Positions 32,777 through 40,975 of a stretch of 64,000 bases of DNA are shown in pieces. The notes under the pieces are model-generated. The model searched no databases. It saw nothing but the letters and a program-made list of their open reading frames with translations, and was not told the DNA's origin. The translations under genes and the position numbers were made by a program. How positions within the stretch are numbered: position 1 is the first letter of the stretch; each line of letters starts with the position of its first letter. The DNA is taken from contig CAAEMZ010000017.1 in the NCBI GenBank assembly GCA_900757195.1, positions 1 to 64,000 of the forward strand, read 5' to 3'. The stretch is from Lachnospiraceae bacterium. Lineage in GTDB: Bacteria > Bacillota > Clostridia > Lachnospirales > Lachnospiraceae.

Positions 32777-34075
32777 TTATATCATTTTATAAATCAACTG
32801 TTTCTGCGCTGTTTCCCTATCGCTCCACACAAAGGCGCCATATAGCCGTTCCTTCCACAAAACGTCCAGCGGCCGGTTATGATGAACCCAGGCGAGGACA
32901 TCTCCCTTCGCCACCCGGTCTCCGGTCTTTTTCCCAAGAACGATTCCGGTCTCCGGCTGTATCGCATCTTCCTTCCGTTCCCGTCCGGCTCCGATTTCCA
33001 TCGCCAGCCGTCCGATCTCCAGCGCCCGGACCTGTTCAATATAGCCGTCTTTTTCCGCAATAAACGGCGTCACACAGGCCGCCTTTGGAAATCTTTCCGT
33101 ATCGTCGATCCAGGACACATTCCCCCCCTGGGCGGCAACCATCGCTTTCAGCTTTTTGATGGCGCTTCCGTCTTCCAGCACCTGCTGCATCCGCCGGCGG
33201 CCTTCGGCCTCATCGACAGCCAGTCCCGCTTCCACCAGAATCACACTGCCGCCCCGAAGGCACAGTTCTGTCAGGTCTTCCGGCCCCCGGCCATAAAGGG
33301 TTTCAATCGCCTCTTTGACCTCCAGCGCATTTCCGACCGCCCGGCCCAGAGGCTCATTCATATCCGTAATCATGGCCCGGACCTTTTTCCCGCAGGCTTC
33401 ACCGAGGGATATCATCATCTGCGCCAGCTCCAGCGCATCCGCCGGCGTCTGCATAAAAGCGCCCTCGCCGTATTTAACGTCCAGTTCGATCATATCTGCG
33501 CCCGCCGCCAGCTTTTTAGACATGACGCTGGATGCGATCAGCGGAATCGAAGCGACCGTCCCTGTAACGTCTCTGAGGGCATACAGTTTTTTATCCGCAG
33601 GAACCAACTGCTCCGTCTGACCGATCACCGCAATGCCGATATCATTGACCTGGCGGATAAAGGCCTTTTCATCCAGATAACAGTTAAACCCTTCAATGGA
33701 TTCGAGTTTATCCAGTGTTCCTCCCGTATAGCCGAGGCCCCGTCCGGACATTTTTGCGATTTTAATGCCGCAGGCCGCCAGCATCGGTCCAAGCACGAGG
33801 GTCGTTTTATCGCCAACGCCTCCCGTCGAGTGTTTGTCCACCTTCAATCCGCGAATTTCCTTCAGATCGATCATGTCCCCGCTGTGCATCATGGCCGTAG
33901 TTAAATCCGCCGTTTCCCGGACCGTCATCCCGTTCAGGACAATCGCCATCAGCAGGGCGCTGACCTGATAATCCGGAATCTCCCCGGCCGTATATTTCTG
34001 AATCCACCACTGGATTTCTTCCGTCGTCAGCGCTTCTTTCTGCCGCTTCTTTTCAATAATATCCACAAAACGCAT
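32777..34075 (-). CDS. pdp: Pyrimidine-nucleoside phosphorylase
   Basis: A 432-residue phosphorylase that splits uridine, thymidine or deoxyuridine with phosphate. Family signature KHSTGGVGDKTTLVLGPMLAA near residue 80 and KMSGRGLGYTGGTLDKLE near 106 are fully conserved. KLYALRDVTGTVASIPLIAS near 160 holds the pyrimidine contacts. A C-terminal PYNP_C domain follows (GIVLGKKTGDRVAKGDVLAWV). The start at MRFVD was chosen over an upstream ATG that lies inside the SGNH gene. Thymidine-only DeoA is an alternative, but length and motifs favour the broad Firmicutes enzyme. Confidence 0.93.
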   Translation of the reverse strand: MRFVDIIEKKRQKEALTTEEIQWWIQKYTAGEIPDYQVSALLMAIVLNGMTVRETADLTTAMMHSGDMIDLKEIRGLKVDKHSTGGVGDKTTLVLGPMLAACGIKIAKMSGRGLGYTGGTLDKLESIEGFNCYLDEKAFIRQVNDIGIAVIGQTEQLVPADKKLYALRDVTGTVASIPLIASSVMSKKLAAGADMIELDVKYGEGAFMQTPADALELAQMMISLGEACGKKVRAMITDMNEPLGRAVGNALEVKEAIETLYGRGPEDLTELCLRGGSVILVEAGLAVDEAEGRRRMQQVLEDGSAIKKLKAMVAAQGGNVSWIDDTERFPKAACVTPFIAEKDGYIEQVRALEIGRLAMEIGAGRERKEDAIQPETGIVLGKKTGDRVAKGDVLAWVHHNRPLDVLWKERLYGAFVWSDRETAQKQLIYKMI

Positions 34076-34106
34076 ATTTTCCACCCCCGTTATCCACCAT
34101 CTGCGT

Positions 34107-34706
34107 TTATTTCTCCCCATGAATCTGACGGTAGGCATCGCAGAAAATCTCAGCCATCACCCGATAGCCCTCTGCCGTCGGATGGACGCCATCCTGCAGT
34201 CCCCGCACAATTCCTTCTTTTTTTAAATATTTCGGAAATTTTTCCTGAAAATCCACAGTTGGAATCTGTCTTTTCCCACAGTAATCCAGCAGCCATTCCC
34301 GGTACTCCCGGAACAGCGCCATCGTATGCTCAATACTGTGGCAGCTAAACCAGCATTTCTCCAGAAGCTCTCCGTCAATCTGCAGCGGAATCCCCAAAAT
34401 CACCGGAATCCCGGCCTTTTCCGCCTTCCGAACCATCCGGTCCATGCTCTCGCAGGTATGGCTCTGCGGAATTCCCATAAGAATATCATTGGCCCCGCCC
34501 ATAATAAAGACTTCCTTCGGCCGGTGATACAGAACGTCTTCCATAAATCGCACATTCATGCCATCGGCTGTATCCCCATTTTCTCCCTGATTCAGGATAC
34601 GGATTCCCAGAGCCTCTCCGGCAAGCCGGGGCCAGGCGCCCATCGGATAGGTGCCGTAGCCATAAACAATACTGTCCCCCAGACATACCAAATCGATTGC
34701 TGCCAT
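34107..34706 (-). CDS. SGNH/GDSL-family hydrolase
   Basis: A 199-residue serine esterase-type hydrolase. The nucleophile block is LVCLGDSIVYGYGT near residue 6. The Gly/Asn blocks are NQGENGDTADGM near 38 and IMGGANDILMG near 67, and the Asp-His pair is in QDGVHPTAEGYRVMAE near 175. It has no signal peptide, so it acts in the cytoplasm. The substrate is unknown. ATG codons at 34710-34712 and 34704-34706 are both possible; the second has better spacing from GGGGTGA. It is directly upstream of pdp on the same strand. Confidence 0.85.
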   Translation of the reverse strand: MAAIDLVCLGDSIVYGYGTYPMGAWPRLAGEALGIRILNQGENGDTADGMNVRFMEDVLYHRPKEVFIMGGANDILMGIPQSHTCESMDRMVRKAEKAGIPVILGIPLQIDGELLEKCWFSCHSIEHTMALFREYREWLLDYCGKRQIPTVDFQEKFPKYLKKEGIVRGLQDGVHPTAEGYRVMAEIFCDAYRQIHGEK

Positions 34707-34747
34707 CCTCATTCACCCCATCCTTATTTGCTGATTTCAGTATAACA

Positions 34748-34788
34748 CAAAAAAAGGTATCGTGAACATCTCTGTTCGCGATACCTTA
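34748..34788 (-). terminator. Terminator of the L,D-transpeptidase gene
   Basis: AAGGTATCGTGAAC (34754-34767) pairs with GTTCGCGATACCTT (34774-34787); the minus strand continues into seven T. It lies 5 nt behind the stop codon. Confidence 0.85.
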
Positions 34789-34792
34789 AATT

Positions 34793-36172
34793 TTAATAAT
34801 ACATAACGACAGGAACGCCGATATCAATATTCCAGTAAATATTGGACACCGCATCATACGGGGTGTTAATACATCCGTGGGAACCCGCATTCAGATACTC
34901 CGAACCGCCGTATACCGACCGCCAGAGGGAATCATGGATTCCTATACCGCCGACAACCTGAATCCAGAAATCTACCGGCTGACGGTAGTCATCTCCGGTC
35001 AGAACGATATTCCGGCTGTAACTGCACACATAATAGACGCCGGACGGCGTCCCGTGTCCCGTACTCATGGTTCCCGATGTAATCGGTGTGGAAACGATCA
35101 GCTCCCCGTTAATGTAATACCACAGATACTGGCCTGACAGGTCGATCTCGATATAGGTATTGCCGATATCGTCCGGTGAATTCGGGTCCACTCCCGGGTA
35201 TGGCGTCATATAATAGGCCGGATCCCGGCGAACCACCCGTTTATTGACCAGGTCGTCCATCAATGGCCCGATTTCAGAATCCACAGAGGTTCCCCATCCG
35301 TAAGTTCCCGGGTCCACCGTCATCGTATAGCCCCTGGAGGACCAGAAGTCCCGGTAAACGCCCACCGTATCATGCCGGTAAGCCAGTTCACACAGATAAT
35401 CATAAGCCGCCCCTTCATCAATATAAAGGTTGCCTTCGCCATCCTTCCGCACCCAGTTCCAGATCTGGTCTCTGCCGATCTTTTCCTCCGTACCGTGGAA
35501 GTTATAGGTGACTTCGGCTTTACAAAGCTCCTCCACCTTTTTCAGTTCGTTTTGGATCTCCGGTGATTCGGAAGTGATCTGCGGCGTCTCATAGCATCCC
35601 GACGCATCCAGATTGATTTCCGGCTTTCCTTCCGCCAGGGTATCCGCAATCGCCTTTTTCAGCGCTTCCTTTTTTATCGTATTTCCCTTCACCGCCTCGG
35701 TCAGATGCACACCGCTCTCATCGATCACCAGCGAAGCATCCGACGGCGCCGTCATTTCCTGGGTCACACAGCGCAGGCCGTCGATTTCCTGGTCCAGTTT
35801 TGCCTGATCCCATTCACAGGCGGCTTCCACCGTATACTCGGTGCGGGTGAAAAATTTCACCGGCCATGCCCAGCCCATCTCTTTCTTTTTTATCTCGTCA
35901 ACTTCATCAAAATTATAATAAAAACCAATGCTTTTTCCGGAAAGGACGATCGGCTCTCCGTCAATCGGCACCACCTTCAGCGCATAGTCTTTCATCGAAT
36001 CCAGCAAAGCTTCCTTCACCGCCTCCGGAGACGTATCGGAAACATTTCCGCCATTAATATATGTGTTCGGGTAAAATACCTGATAAAAATAAATCGAGAT
36101 ACCGACATAACACACTGCCAGAAACCCCAAAACACCTGCTGTCACAATCACTGCTATCTTCTTCTTACTCAT
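34793..36172 (-). CDS. L,D-transpeptidase with YkuD and PG_binding_4 domains
   Basis: A 459-residue cell-wall enzyme. An N-terminal TM anchor spans residues 5-29 (KIAVIVTAGVLGFLAVCYVG). PG_binding_4-type repeats follow, then the YkuD catalytic domain from about residue 325 (YIEIDLSGQYLWYYINGEL). Catalytic residues are His in GGIGIHDSLW near 413 and Cys in AGSHGCINTPYDAV near 435. It makes 3-3 peptide crosslinks or anchors proteins outside the membrane. A single-gene unit with its own terminator. Confidence 0.9.
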   Translation of the reverse strand: MSKKKIAVIVTAGVLGFLAVCYVGISIYFYQVFYPNTYINGGNVSDTSPEAVKEALLDSMKDYALKVVPIDGEPIVLSGKSIGFYYNFDEVDEIKKKEMGWAWPVKFFTRTEYTVEAACEWDQAKLDQEIDGLRCVTQEMTAPSDASLVIDESGVHLTEAVKGNTIKKEALKKAIADTLAEGKPEINLDASGCYETPQITSESPEIQNELKKVEELCKAEVTYNFHGTEEKIGRDQIWNWVRKDGEGNLYIDEGAAYDYLCELAYRHDTVGVYRDFWSSRGYTMTVDPGTYGWGTSVDSEIGPLMDDLVNKRVVRRDPAYYMTPYPGVDPNSPDDIGNTYIEIDLSGQYLWYYINGELIVSTPITSGTMSTGHGTPSGVYYVCSYSRNIVLTGDDYRQPVDFWIQVVGGIGIHDSLWRSVYGGSEYLNAGSHGCINTPYDAVSNIYWNIDIGVPVVMYY

Positions 36173-36317
36173 TTTTTATTTTCCCCGTTAAATCCAGAGC
36201 CGACTGAATTTAATCTTCCTTTTCCCGTATAAAATCAAATCTGCGTTACATACTAACATGTGTAAACCCTTGATGGATTTATAAAATAACCAATCAATTT
36301 TGAAAGGAGCCTACAAC

Positions 36318-36479
36318 ATGAGTAAAAATGCTTGTATCCAGTGTTCGATCAAAGAATGCAAACACCACTGCGGAGATGAAAACTACTGCAGCTTAAACCA
36401 GATTAAAGTCGGCACCCACGAAAATCACCCGACAAAAATTGAATGTACCGACTGCGAATCCTTCGTTCTCAGAGCATAA
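36318..36479 (+). CDS. DUF1540 domain-containing small Cys-rich protein
   Basis: A 53-residue protein. It starts with ATG at 36318, 7-8 nt behind AAAGGAG, and ends with TAA at 36477. It contains seven Cys in pairs (CIQCSIKECKHHCG, then YCSL and CTDCESFVLRA), the pattern of DUF1540. It is likely a metal-binding protein of unknown role. It is the only plus-strand gene between 17.4 and 54.8 kb and ends at its own terminator. Confidence 0.85.
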   Translation: MSKNACIQCSIKECKHHCGDENYCSLNQIKVGTHENHPTKIECTDCESFVLRA

Positions 36480-36511
36480 TGCTTTAAAACAGGGATAACA
36501 TCTGTACAGAC

Positions 36512-36551
36512 GAGTGGGCAACTTGCGGGCTGCCCACTCATTCTTATTTTT
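36512..36551 (+). terminator. Terminator of the DUF1540 gene
   Basis: GAGTGGGCA and TGCCCACTC form a 9-bp stem with a 10-nt loop, followed by ATTCTTATTTTTT. Its T-run overlaps the stop codon of the convergent aldose epimerase gene. Confidence 0.85.
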
Positions 36552-37459
36552 TAAGAAAATTCAATAAAATATGCCGCTTCAAAAACTTCATTCGGTTCAA
36601 GGCGCTGTATCCAGTCCTTCTCTCTCAAATCTCCTGAAAATCCCTCATTATCACAGCGGCCGTACCATGGTTCGATACATATGAACGGCGCCTGCTTTTC
36701 CGGCGGCGACCATACGCCAAAGACCGGCGCAGCACAGGTCAGCGTCACATACGGCCTTTTATCCGGACGCATGAGGCGGATCCGGGTCGTCTGCTTCTCA
36801 AAAATCATCGTATCCTGCTTAAAGGTGTCTCTGCGGAGACGATAAAGACCGTGCTCCAGAGGCAGCTCCTGTTCTTTGTTCTCATAAAGTCCCCGGCGGC
36901 TGAGGGAATGATATTTCGGATTGCCGCGCCCCTCCATCTCAAAGCCGAGATAGTAATCCGTCTGCAGCTCGCCCTTCTTCAGCGGACACCGGAACGCCGG
37001 ATGACCGCCGATGGAAAAGTACATCGGCTCCGTATCTTTATTGGTAACCACCCACCGCACTTCCAGAATCCGGCCCCGCAGCCGGTATCGGATCGCCAGA
37101 TGAAAATCAAAGGGATAGCTTTTTTTCGTTTTTTCATCCGAATCCAGAACAAACCATATCTGATCCTCGGTCTCAGCGCTCTTGCTGAAAATCATATCCC
37201 GGGCAAAGCCATGCCGCGGCATCAGATATTCACGGCCTTTGTGCCGGTAAAGCTGTCCGTTCAGCGCCCCCACAAAAGGAAATAAAATCGGAGAACGCCT
37301 GCCCCAATACTCCGGATCGCCGTTCCAGATGTACTCTGTCTTATTTTTCGCATCCTTGACAGACATCAGTTCCGCTCCGAGATTATTCACATATACAACC
37401 AGGTCTTCGTTTCGAAGGAGATAAAACCTGGACACCTGCTTTCTTCTAAAAAGACCCAT
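36551..37459 (-). CDS. Aldose 1-epimerase family protein
   Basis: A galactose-mutarotase-like protein of 302 residues. Landmarks are LGAELMSVKDAKNKTEYIWN near residue 28, SPILFPFVGAL near 57, YLMPRHGFARDM near 79, and FSIGGHPAFRCPL near 150 with the conserved His. FICIEPWYGRCDNEGFSG near 270 holds the catalytic Glu. This is the LacX/YeaD-like branch rather than GalM. It interconverts sugar or sugar-phosphate anomers; the substrate is not clear. The start at MGLFRRK follows GGGGGTG; an upstream ATG was rejected. Confidence 0.85.
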   Translation of the reverse strand: MGLFRRKQVSRFYLLRNEDLVVYVNNLGAELMSVKDAKNKTEYIWNGDPEYWGRRSPILFPFVGALNGQLYRHKGREYLMPRHGFARDMIFSKSAETEDQIWFVLDSDEKTKKSYPFDFHLAIRYRLRGRILEVRWVVTNKDTEPMYFSIGGHPAFRCPLKKGELQTDYYLGFEMEGRGNPKYHSLSRRGLYENKEQELPLEHGLYRLRRDTFKQDTMIFEKQTTRIRLMRPDKRPYVTLTCAAPVFGVWSPPEKQAPFICIEPWYGRCDNEGFSGDLREKDWIQRLEPNEVFEAAYFIEFS

Positions 37460-37669
37460 TTTCACACCCCCGTGCTCATTTGTCAAACTATACTAATTTT
37501 AGCACATCGACACAAATATAACAATGCGGATTCCCTGAAATTCCCCGAAACTTCTCGGAATCAAACAATAACTCAAAGTTATCGTTTCAATAAGTATTAT
37601 ATATTTTACTTTCTACAGAAAGCCTCCTATAATGTAAATCAAGGTTATATTATTTATGGAGCTTACGTT

Positions 37670-37701
37670 GGCAAATGGTCTTTTGATCCGAACCATTTGC
37701 C
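37670..37701. repeat. Perfect 10-bp inverted repeat in an intergenic region
   Basis: GGCAAATGGT (37670-37679) and ACCATTTGCC (37692-37701) are perfect complements with a 12-nt spacer. No T-run follows on either strand, so it is not a standard terminator. The gap 37460-37814 holds this repeat and the LysR terminator; I see no gene. Confidence 0.7.
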
Positions 37702-37751
37702 GACCATCCATCTACCTTTTGCTAGTCAGAAATTATGCTAAACTCTCACTC

Positions 37752-37795
37752 AAAAAAAGTACCACTTTTTGTCCCTCCAAAAGTGGTACTTTTTG
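37752..37795. terminator. Terminator of the LysR gene
   Basis: AAAAAGTACCACTTTT and AAAAGTGGTACTTTTT form a 16-bp stem with a 9-nt loop, with T/A runs on both strands. It lies 20 nt past the LysR stop codon. Confidence 0.82.
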
Positions 37796-37814
37796 ACGTC
37801 TTACTTTCAGTTTT

Positions 37815-38792
37815 TTAACGGCTTTCCCTGGATTCTTTCGAATTCCAGTCACCGTTCCACTCCACACTCGTATCCGCATAGTACACATACCGAAACTCTC
37901 TGTGAGCTTCCAGATATTCTACCGTAAACTGCATAAATTTATTCATCGCATGGGTCCTCGGACGGTTTTTTAAAACAAAAAAGCCGATATCCCAGTTAAA
38001 TCCTTCTTTGATCGTCAGCGCCTTCACATGGGGCAGCGGATTCTTTTCAACCAGCGGTCGCGGCAGTATGGACACCCCAAAATTCGACTCCACCATCTTC
38101 AAAAGGAAATCCCACTGGCTGCTCTTCGCCGTCACATTCGGCGTGAACCCCGCCTGCATACAAAGCTGCATAATATCGTCATACAAAAGATACTGTTCAT
38201 TAACAAGGACAAAATTCTCATCCTTGACGTCTTTAATACTGATACTGTCAAGTTCCGAATAACTCTTGCTCGTATTCACCGCCATCACTCCGTAATCATG
38301 GGTCAGCGGAATCACCTGTAAGTCCTTCGGGATCGGTACATTTTCCGACAGCATCCCCAGCCCCAGATCCAGCCGTTCCGCCCTCAGCGCCGCATTAATA
38401 TCCTTTGTGCCTTCTCCGGACACAGCGATCTTAATCCCCGGATACTTTTTCTGAAATTCACAGATCAGTTCAAAATAACACAAAAACCCCAGTATATTCG
38501 GTATGCCGATCTTTATCTCTCCCTGATTCGACAGGCGTACGTCCTCGATCGTCTTATAAATATCGTTAAACTGCTGAAGCAGAAAAACGGCCTTCCGGAG
38601 CAGCGCTTCGCCGGTATCCGTCAATTCGAAGCTCTTATTCGTCCGTGCGATCAGCACCGTATTCAGCTCTTCTTCCAGCAGCCGGATACTTTTGCTCAGA
38701 GCCGGCTGAGACAAATGCAGATTTTCCGAAGCCTTTCGGAAATTCTTCGTTTTTGCCAGTTCTGTAAAATATTCCAGTTGTCGAATATCCAT
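37815..38792 (-). CDS. LysR-family transcriptional regulator
   Basis: A 325-residue LysR regulator. The HTH is MDIRQLEYFTELAKTKNFRK, then ENLHLSQPALSKSIRLLEEE at residues 20-45, typical of the family. A type 2 periplasmic-binding-like sensor domain follows (EIKIGIPNILGFLCYFELI; LDLGLGMLSENVPIPKD). The C-terminus is Ser/Arg/Lys-rich. No divergent partner gene lies next to it, so its target cannot be guessed from position. The short 104-nt gap to glf holds only the glf terminator. Confidence 0.9.
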   Translation of the reverse strand: MDIRQLEYFTELAKTKNFRKASENLHLSQPALSKSIRLLEEELNTVLIARTNKSFELTDTGEALLRKAVFLLQQFNDIYKTIEDVRLSNQGEIKIGIPNILGFLCYFELICEFQKKYPGIKIAVSGEGTKDINAALRAERLDLGLGMLSENVPIPKDLQVIPLTHDYGVMAVNTSKSYSELDSISIKDVKDENFVLVNEQYLLYDDIMQLCMQAGFTPNVTAKSSQWDFLLKMVESNFGVSILPRPLVEKNPLPHVKALTIKEGFNWDIGFFVLKNRPRTHAMNKFMQFTVEYLEAHREFRYVYYADTSVEWNGDWNSKESRESR

Positions 38793-38850
38793 AGTTTTCC
38801 CCCTTTCGTTTTATCCCCATCATTCACCCTTATATTCTGCCATTATAACA

Positions 38851-38884
38851 TAAAAATGCGCCGCATTGAATATGCAGCGCATTT
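38851..38884 (-). terminator. Terminator of the polysaccharide operon
   Basis: AAATGCGC (38854-38861) pairs with GCGCATTT (38877-38884), with an inner GCAT/ATGC stem; the minus strand has TTTTTA after the hairpin. It follows the glf stop by 12 nt. Confidence 0.7.
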
Positions 38885-38896
38885 CTTTGACCTGAA

Positions 38897-39994
38897 TTAT
38901 AATTCTTTTTTCACCAGCGCCAGAGCGGCTTCGATGACTTTGTCCATATCGTAGTACTGATAATTTCCGAGCCGTCCGCCGAAAATAACATTTTCTTCCT
39001 TCTCCGCCAGTTTTTTATAGGCTTCGAAACGGGCATTATTCTGCTCATTATTTACCGGATAGTAAGGCTCCATGCCGACCTTCCATTCGGAAGAATATTC
39101 TCTGGAAATGACCGTCTTTTCCTGCTGACCGAATTCAAAATGTTTATGCTCAATGATCCGGGTATACGGCACTTCCCGCTCTGTGTAGTTGATTACCGCA
39201 TTTCCCTGATAATTATCGCAGTCCAGGACTTCGGTTTCAAACCGTACGGAACGGTATTCCAGAGCGCCGAGCTGATAATCAAAAAACTCATCGATCATAC
39301 CTGTAAACAGAATTTTATCTGCGATTTCCGGATTCTCTTTAATGAATTCGAAATAATCGGTTTCTGTCTTAACATCCACACCGTCCAGCATTTTTTCAAT
39401 AATCTTCGTATAACCGCCCATAGGGATTCCCTGGAAACGGTCATTGAAATAATTATTGTCATAGGTGAACCGCAGCGGCAGACGTTTGATAATAAAGGCC
39501 GGAAGCTCCGTACAGTCTCTTCCCCACTGTTTTTCGGTATAACCTTTGACAAGCTTTTCATAAACATCCCGGCCGGCCAGTGAAAGGGCCTGCTCTTCAA
39601 GATTTTTCGGTTCTTCGATATGAAGCTCCGCAATCTGTTTTGCGATCATATCCTTTGCCTCCTGCGGCGTACGGATATTCCACATCTTGCTGAAGGTATT
39701 CATATTAAACGGCAGGTTGTAGAGCTCGTCCTTATATACAGCGACCGGAGAGTTAATGTAATTATTAAATTCCGCAAACTGGTTCACATATTCCCAGATT
39801 TCTTTATTGGATGTATGGAAAATATGCGCGCCGTATTTATGCACATTGATTCCTTCAATTTCCTCACAGTAAACATTTCCACCGATATGGTTCCGTTTGT
39901 CAATGACAAGACAGGTTTTTCCCCGTTTCTTTGCTTCGTAAGCAAAAACAGAACCAAATAACCCTGCGCCAACTACTAAATAATCGTATTTCAT
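38897..39994 (-). CDS. glf: UDP-galactopyranose mutase
   Basis: A flavoenzyme of 365 residues that converts UDP-galactopyranose to UDP-galactofuranose. The FAD Rossmann motif is DYLVVGAGLFGSVFAYEA at the N-terminus, followed by VIDKRNHIGGNVYCEE near residue 31. YGAHIFHTSNKEIWEYV near 54 and GYTEKQWGRDCTELP near 150 form the substrate region. It works in the cytoplasm. Its place at the end of an export and GT2 operon implies a galactofuranose-containing surface glycan. ATG at 39995-39997 is an alternative start. Confidence 0.95.
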   Translation of the reverse strand: MKYDYLVVGAGLFGSVFAYEAKKRGKTCLVIDKRNHIGGNVYCEEIEGINVHKYGAHIFHTSNKEIWEYVNQFAEFNNYINSPVAVYKDELYNLPFNMNTFSKMWNIRTPQEAKDMIAKQIAELHIEEPKNLEEQALSLAGRDVYEKLVKGYTEKQWGRDCTELPAFIIKRLPLRFTYDNNYFNDRFQGIPMGGYTKIIEKMLDGVDVKTETDYFEFIKENPEIADKILFTGMIDEFFDYQLGALEYRSVRFETEVLDCDNYQGNAVINYTEREVPYTRIIEHKHFEFGQQEKTVISREYSSEWKVGMEPYYPVNNEQNNARFEAYKKLAEKEENVIFGGRLGNYQYYDMDKVIEAALALVKKEL

Positions 39995-40036
39995 CATCTT
40001 CTCCTCATTTCATCTTCACGGTCCTGCCCTTCCCGG

Positions 40037-40975
40037 CTAGCCCGTAATCTTTCTTAAAACCCGGTTCACCATGCCGCGGCCGCCAACCATGTGGTAGTCT
40101 TCCATAATGTCCAGGATCTCTTTCACCAGTTGTTTTATGTTCGCCGGACGGTATTCGATCAGATCCGGCACAATGAAACGGAGAAACCAGTTCGTATACG
40201 CCTTCTCCCATCGTTTCAGAAAACCTTTTTTATACCAGAAATCTGTAATAATCCGCATGTTCCGGACATGCTGGGCCAGCCGGCGTTCGCTTTCATCCCC
40301 ATACCGGTTCATCAGCGATCCCTGGCGGAAGCACTGATAATAATGCAGCTTGTCGCTGATAAACTGGATTCCCCTTGCCTGCGGCGCCGCCTGGAAAATA
40401 AAAACAAGATCCTCGCCGAACAAAACGTCTTCCGGGAATTTTAAATGTCTTTTTATTAAAAATTCTCTGGAAAAAGCCCGGTCCCAGGCAAATGGATTGC
40501 CGCTCGGCTCCTTAAACAGCGCATCGGGAACGAATTTCGGATAGTATACGTCCCGGCAGCTCAGATTCCAGACAAACCACGGGTCCGGTTCCGGAATTTC
40601 CGGGAACGGTGTCGAGCCGAATACGATAATATCCGCATTATGATTCAGATGTTCTTCATACACACGCTCACAGGCATTTTTAGCAAGGTAGTCGTCCGAA
40701 TCCAGGAAGATCACCATCTCTCCCGTCGCCACAGCCAATCCGGCATTTCTGGCAGAAGCCAGGCCGCCGTTTTCCTTTTCGACCAGTTGAATCCGGTGAT
40801 CCAGCTCCATATATTTGCGGAGAATCGCCACGGAATTATCTTTTGTACCGTCATTCACACCAATAATCTCGATGTCCAGCAGCGTCTGGTGAATAACACT
40901 TTCCAGACACCGGCTCAAATAATTTTCAACATTATATATTGGTATAACTACCGAGACTTTCGGCCGTTTTTCCAT
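40037..40975 (-). CDS. Glycosyltransferase family 2 protein
   Basis: A GT-A fold transferase of 312 residues. KVSVVIPIYNVENYLSRCLE opens the domain near residue 5. The acceptor/donor motifs are IIGVNDGTKDNSV near 36, ARNAGLAVATGEMVIFLDSDD near 75 (DxD-like DSDD) and AFSREFLIKRHLKFPEDVLFGED near 180. The C-terminal third is basic and aromatic. It adds a sugar to the polysaccharide intermediate at the membrane; the sugar is not predictable. The start at MEKRP was chosen because GGAGG lies 9 nt upstream. Its start overlaps the end of the previous GT2 gene by 28 nt. Confidence 0.88.
   Translation of the reverse strand: MEKRPKVSVVIPIYNVENYLSRCLESVIHQTLLDIEIIGVNDGTKDNSVAILRKYMELDHRIQLVEKENGGLASARNAGLAVATGEMVIFLDSDDYLAKNACERVYEEHLNHNADIIVFGSTPFPEIPEPDPWFVWNLSCRDVYYPKFVPDALFKEPSGNPFAWDRAFSREFLIKRHLKFPEDVLFGEDLVFIFQAAPQARGIQFISDKLHYYQCFRQGSLMNRYGDESERRLAQHVRNMRIITDFWYKKGFLKRWEKAYTNWFLRFIVPDLIEYRPANIKQLVKEILDIMEDYHMVGGRGMVNRVLRKITG

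Noticed and set aside
32879..33904. A 341-codon plus-strand frame opposite the nucleoside phosphorylase
   Set aside because: The minus strand encodes a complete, highly conserved phosphorylase; the antisense frame has no recognisable domain.
37472..37741. An 89-codon plus-strand frame downstream of the epimerase start region
   Set aside because: No ribosome site, low-complexity AT-rich codons and an internal palindrome; no family resemblance.
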